This document shows, piece by piece, positions 21,252 through 22,701 of a stretch of DNA of 22,701 bases. Below the pieces are notes generated by a model. The model did not search any database. It saw nothing but the letters and a program-made list of their open reading frames with translations, and was not told where the DNA came from. Each line of letters starts with the position of its first letter. Positions within the stretch are counted from its first letter, which is position 1. The position numbers and the translations under genes are program-made. The DNA is taken from positions 1 through 22,701 of the IMG/VR virus record IMGVR_UViG_3300034374_006017, one strand, 5' to 3'. Origin of the DNA: a virus.

Positions 21252-21421
21252 TTGTCTAAATGTTTTTCCAACACTCTAATGGCTTCGGGCATTTCTTTTC
21301 TTAGCTCTTCCAAATTTCGACATCTCCCTGCTAAGACTTCATGGGTTTCATTTTTCAATCCTTGGATTTCAATAAATATCAGCGTTTGCTGCATTTTTAA
21401 ATACTCTATTACTTTTTCCAT
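21248..21421 (-). CDS. Small helical protein, 57 residues
   Basis: A 57-residue frame starting with ATG inside the last codons of the preceding small gene and ending in an ATGA overlap with the next. The product (MEKVIEYLKMQQTLIFIEIQ, then GLKNETHEVLAGRCRNLEEL, ending LEKHLDK) is predicted to be almost entirely helical with heptad-like spacing of Leu/Ile/Val, so it may form a coiled coil. No function recognised. The unbroken overlap with both neighbours supports it as a real gene. Confidence 0.6.
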   Translation of the reverse strand: MEKVIEYLKMQQTLIFIEIQGLKNETHEVLAGRCRNLEELRKEMPEAIRVLEKHLDK

Positions 21422-21585
21422 CTGTCTTTGGTGTTTAGGTCTTTTAAGGTCTTAAGTTTTGCCGCTGCTAATTGCTTCGCATCCCACTTTATAGGCAGAC
21501 TGACTAAGGACCGTAAGTTACTTTCTTCAGTTCTTAGCTGCCTACGGTCTAATCCGCTTAAATAAGCCTTGTATTCGTCTGTCAT
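21409..21585 (-). CDS. Small basic protein, 58 residues
   Basis: A 58-residue frame whose ATG overlaps the stop of the replication protein gene (ATGA) and whose end overlaps the next small gene by 13 bases. The product (MTDEYKAYLSGLDRRQLRTE, then SNLRSLVSLPIKWDAKQLAA, ending LKDLNTKDRWKK) is Lys/Arg/Leu-rich and helical, consistent with a small nucleic-acid- or partner-binding protein, but I recognise no family. Support comes from the tight coupling on both sides and a fully used reading frame. Confidence 0.6.
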   Translation of the reverse strand: MTDEYKAYLSGLDRRQLRTEESNLRSLVSLPIKWDAKQLAAAKLKTLKDLNTKDRWKK

Positions 21586-22298
21586 GGCTGCGCTTGTCTT
21601 TCTCGTTCAATGCGTTCGGCTATGGCCGCTACTTGGCTTATCATGTCCGCCTCTTTTCTCTGCTCTCTATTGTCCTCCCTCCAACGTTCCAGCTGCTGAG
21701 GTCTTAGGATGAAATCTAAAGTAAGCCATTTATACCCGCTCTCTGAGTGGTGCGGATCTGATGCAGCGTTATTTATCGCGGTCGTTATCTCTTCCAAGGT
21801 GTAGCCCTCCCTTATTCGGGCGTTAAAGTGCTTTATAGCGGTCTTTGCTACTTCGCTGCGCTTGCTCTTTATGGTTCGTCCGGTAGCCTGGGTCCATGTC
21901 TTTATATAGCTATCGAACCCTTCGAACGAGGATAACTCTTTAGAGTTATTATTATTTATATCAGTTACAGTATCATTATCAGTAACAGTATCAGTATCGG
22001 GTTTTTTGGGTTTGCCAGATAACCCATGGGTTTTTTGGGTTTGTTTGGGTCTGCCTCCCTTCTGACCGTTTCGGGTTTGGCGCTCTATGAACTCCTTGTA
22101 CTTCTTAAGATCGCGTTTTAGCTGGTTCTTAATGTTCGCAAATACCGCATTTATTAGAACGTCCTCGGTCTGCGGGTCCTCGTCATTGACGTACTTAAAA
22201 ATATGTTTAATCAGTTCGCCCGCCTTGTCATCTGGTAGGCAGTTAAATGTCTCTGCCCAGTCGCAGTACATTATAAAACTCTTCTTATTCTCAGCCAT
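21582..22298 (-). CDS. Replication protein (DUF6291-like N-terminus)
   Basis: A 238-residue two-domain protein. The N-terminal 85 residues (KKSFIMYCDWAETFNCLPDDKAGELIKHIFKYVN to ANIKNQLKRDLKKYKEF) match a winged-helix-like domain common in replication modules of Bacteroidota and Firmicutes phages. A low-complexity linker (GQKGGRPKQTQKTHG, then TDTVTDNDTVTDINNNN) follows. The C-terminal domain (SYIKTWTQATGRTIKSKRSE, IREGYTLEEITTAINNAA, GYKWLTLDFILRPQQLERW) resembles the DNA-binding end of phage replisome organisers. It probably marks the origin and recruits the host or phage helicase. I chose the ATG at 22296-22298; a TTG three codons upstream lies in the terminator-like T-run. The linker DNA is full of repeats, as in lambda O. 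Confidence 0.78.
   Translation of the reverse strand: MAENKKSFIMYCDWAETFNCLPDDKAGELIKHIFKYVNDEDPQTEDVLINAVFANIKNQLKRDLKKYKEFIERQTRNGQKGGRPKQTQKTHGLSGKPKKPDTDTVTDNDTVTDINNNNSKELSSFEGFDSYIKTWTQATGRTIKSKRSEVAKTAIKHFNARIREGYTLEEITTAINNAASDPHHSESGYKWLTLDFILRPQQLERWREDNREQRKEADMISQVAAIAERIERERQAQP
21932..21949. repeat. Perfect inverted repeat in the replication gene
   Basis: ATAACTCT and AGAGTTAT flank a TT spacer, giving a perfect 8-bp inverted repeat. An A/T-only stretch (21946-21961, apart from none or few GC pairs) follows on the plus strand and then the iteron-like repeats begin. Layout suggests part of an origin. Confidence 0.55.
21960..21995. repeat. Two 18-bp iteron-like direct repeats in the replication gene
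   Basis: Two adjoining 18-base units, ATCAGTTACAGTATCATT and ATCAGTAACAGTATCAGT, match at 16 of 18 positions. They encode the TDTVTDNDTVTD linker between the two domains of the replication protein. Length, tandem order and A/T-rich flank resemble the iterons within the lambda O gene. Simple drift of a low-complexity linker is the alternative. Confidence 0.5.
21999..22043. repeat. 16-bp perfect direct repeats flanking a 12-bp palindrome
   Basis: GGGTTTTTTGGGTTTG occurs at 21999-22014 and 22028-22043, with the perfect palindrome AACCCATGGGTT at 22021-22032 overlapping the second copy. A further GGG follows at 22047-22049, so the plus strand has five G-triplets within about 50 bases and could fold into a quadruplex. 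All lie in the linker-coding part of the replication gene, beside the iteron-like units. Confidence 0.55.
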
Positions 22299-22305
22299 TG
22301 CTAAC

Positions 22306-22359
22306 AAAAAAACCCCATAAGCTCGGCACGCTCTCCACTTCGCGCTCCGCCTATAGGGT
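22306..22359 (-). terminator. Terminator-like hairpin in the leader of the replication gene
   Basis: On the minus strand ACCCTATA pairs with TATGGGGT (8 bp, one G-T/G-U pair) around a roughly 38-base loop region, and a run of seven Ts follows. The T-run ends 7 bases before the replication protein ATG. The long loop makes it weaker than the other terminators here; it may act as an attenuator rather than a full stop. Confidence 0.5.
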
Positions 22360-22430
22360 CAAATAAATAGTTCATGTTCGTAATGTGGAGAGGAACACTA
22401 TACAAATATACTAAGGTCAAAGGGTCAAAT
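22355..22430 (-). repeat. 10-bp direct repeats around the early promoter candidate
   Basis: ATTTGACCCT (minus strand) occurs at 22421-22430 and 22355-22364, 66 bases apart, with a partial copy (TTGACCT) at 22414-22420. They bracket the TATATTTG box at 22403-22410. The upstream copy overlaps the end of the methyltransferase gene; the downstream copy forms part of the hairpin stem. Layout is that of paired operator sites. Confidence 0.45.
22403..22410 (-). promoter_or_regulatory. Candidate promoter -7 box for the replication block
   Basis: Minus-strand TATATTTG matches TAnnTTTG exactly. A TTTG at 22426-22429 lies 15 bases upstream, shorter than the usual spacing of about 19-21. Transcription from here would begin near 22397 and cross the hairpin at 22306-22359 before the replication gene ATG. 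Confidence 0.48.
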
Positions 22431-22701
22431 TAGACTTAGCTGATTCTCTGCGAACCTTTGTTCAGCCGCTTTTAAGTTCTGTTTGGCTTGCTTAAAATAG
22501 CTGTCCTTTAGCTCTATGCCTATGGCCTTTCTGCCCATACTTACCGGGCTGTAAACCTCGGACCCCACGCCCATAAAAGGCGTTAGCACTACTTCGCCAG
22601 GGTTAGACCATAGTTCAACGCATCGGTCTATAACATCCAGTTGCAACGGGTGTACGTGCTTTTCATCGTCCTCCTCTTTGCTGTCTCTAAAAGGTAGTAC
22701 G
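22425..22701 (-). CDS. DNA N6-adenine/N4-cytosine methyltransferase, C-terminal part
   Basis: The last 91 residues of a DNA methyltransferase whose beginning lies past the window edge; the frame is open to position 22701. HVHPLQLDVIDRCVELWSNPGEVVLTPFMGVGSEVY contains the family's H-P-x-Q-x-x-x-x-x-x-R segment and the S-adenosylmethionine site PFMGVGSE, followed by GRKAIGIELKDSYFKQA. This order places the SAM site after the catalytic domain, as in beta-class N6/N4 enzymes; the DPPY-type catalytic motif must be in the missing part. An internal TTG at 22644-22646 is not the true start. Likely role is protection of phage DNA from host restriction, or gene regulation. No partner restriction gene is visible. 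Confidence 0.9.
   Translation of the reverse strand, partial: VLPFRDSKEEDDEKHVHPLQLDVIDRCVELWSNPGEVVLTPFMGVGSEVYSPVSMGRKAIGIELKDSYFKQAKQNLKAAEQRFAENQLSLI

Noticed and set aside
21999-22049. Intrinsic terminator from the T-runs in GGGTTTTTTGGG
   Set aside because: On the plus strand T-runs follow GGG but without a preceding GC-rich stem; on the coding strand these are A-runs inside the replication gene.
22425-22646. A complete short gene starting at TTG 22646
   Set aside because: The frame continues open to the window edge and the upstream residues belong to the same methyltransferase segment (HVHPLQ), so this is the end of a longer gene.
1-22701. tRNA genes, integrase or attachment site
   Set aside because: No cloverleaf-like segment in the intergenic gaps and no recombinase motifs in any product; the coding density leaves little room.

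Overview
The window is a contiguous piece of a tailed double-stranded DNA phage (or prophage) with a siphovirus-type plan. Every gene I can support lies on the minus strand, so transcription runs from position 22701 down to 1. The likely host is a member of the Bacteroidota. Reasons: start codons are preceded by A/T-rich leaders rather than AGGAGG-type ribosome sites; the Bacteroidota -7 promoter octamer TAnnTTTG occurs on the coding strand in four of the few real intergenic gaps (five copies); and several proteins have the look of Bacteroidota phage proteins (DUF6291-type replication protein, fibre N-terminus, short NGG-STK terminase small subunit, LamG-bearing tail hub). I see no integrase, repressor, tRNA, CRISPR array or insertion sequence, so a temperate lifestyle is neither shown nor excluded.

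Layout in transcription order: (1) 22701-22425, end of a DNA N6/N4 methyltransferase cut by the window edge. (2) 22424-22299, a regulatory gap with a promoter-like box, 10-bp direct repeats and a terminator-like hairpin. (3) 22298-20244, an early/replication block: a two-domain replication protein whose linker DNA is packed with iteron-like repeats, two very small proteins, and two unrecognised proteins, nearly all coupled by ATGA overlaps. (4) 20247-18833, two glycosyltransferases. (5) 18808-16808, a GIY-YIG nuclease, a 54-residue protein, and the terminase small and large subunits. (6) 16811-12272, portal, MuF-like protein, prohead protease and HK97-fold major capsid protein. (7) 12271-11797, an accessory island: capsid terminator, phased direct repeats, a lone 64-residue gene, its terminator, and a possible short noncoding transcript. 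(8) 11796-9126, head-tail connector, head closure, gp10-like protein, a third glycosyltransferase set inside this operon, and the tail terminator protein. (9) 9012-1, tail tube, two tail assembly chaperone frames joined by a probable -1 frameshift, tape measure, tail hub/tip, two carbohydrate-binding fibre proteins, a small protein and the start of an amidase endolysin.

The genes form a packaging, head, tail, lysis production line. Strong minus-strand terminators after the capsid gene, after the 64-residue gene, before the connector and before the tail tube divide it into separate transcription units, which would allow capsid and tail tube to be made in larger amounts than their neighbours. 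The most unusual parts are three glycosyltransferases (one buried in the head-tail operon), a GIY-YIG nuclease whose N-terminus resembles that of the neighbouring terminase small subunit, a possible replication origin inside the replication gene, the moron-like island behind the capsid gene, and a mosaic fibre gene.
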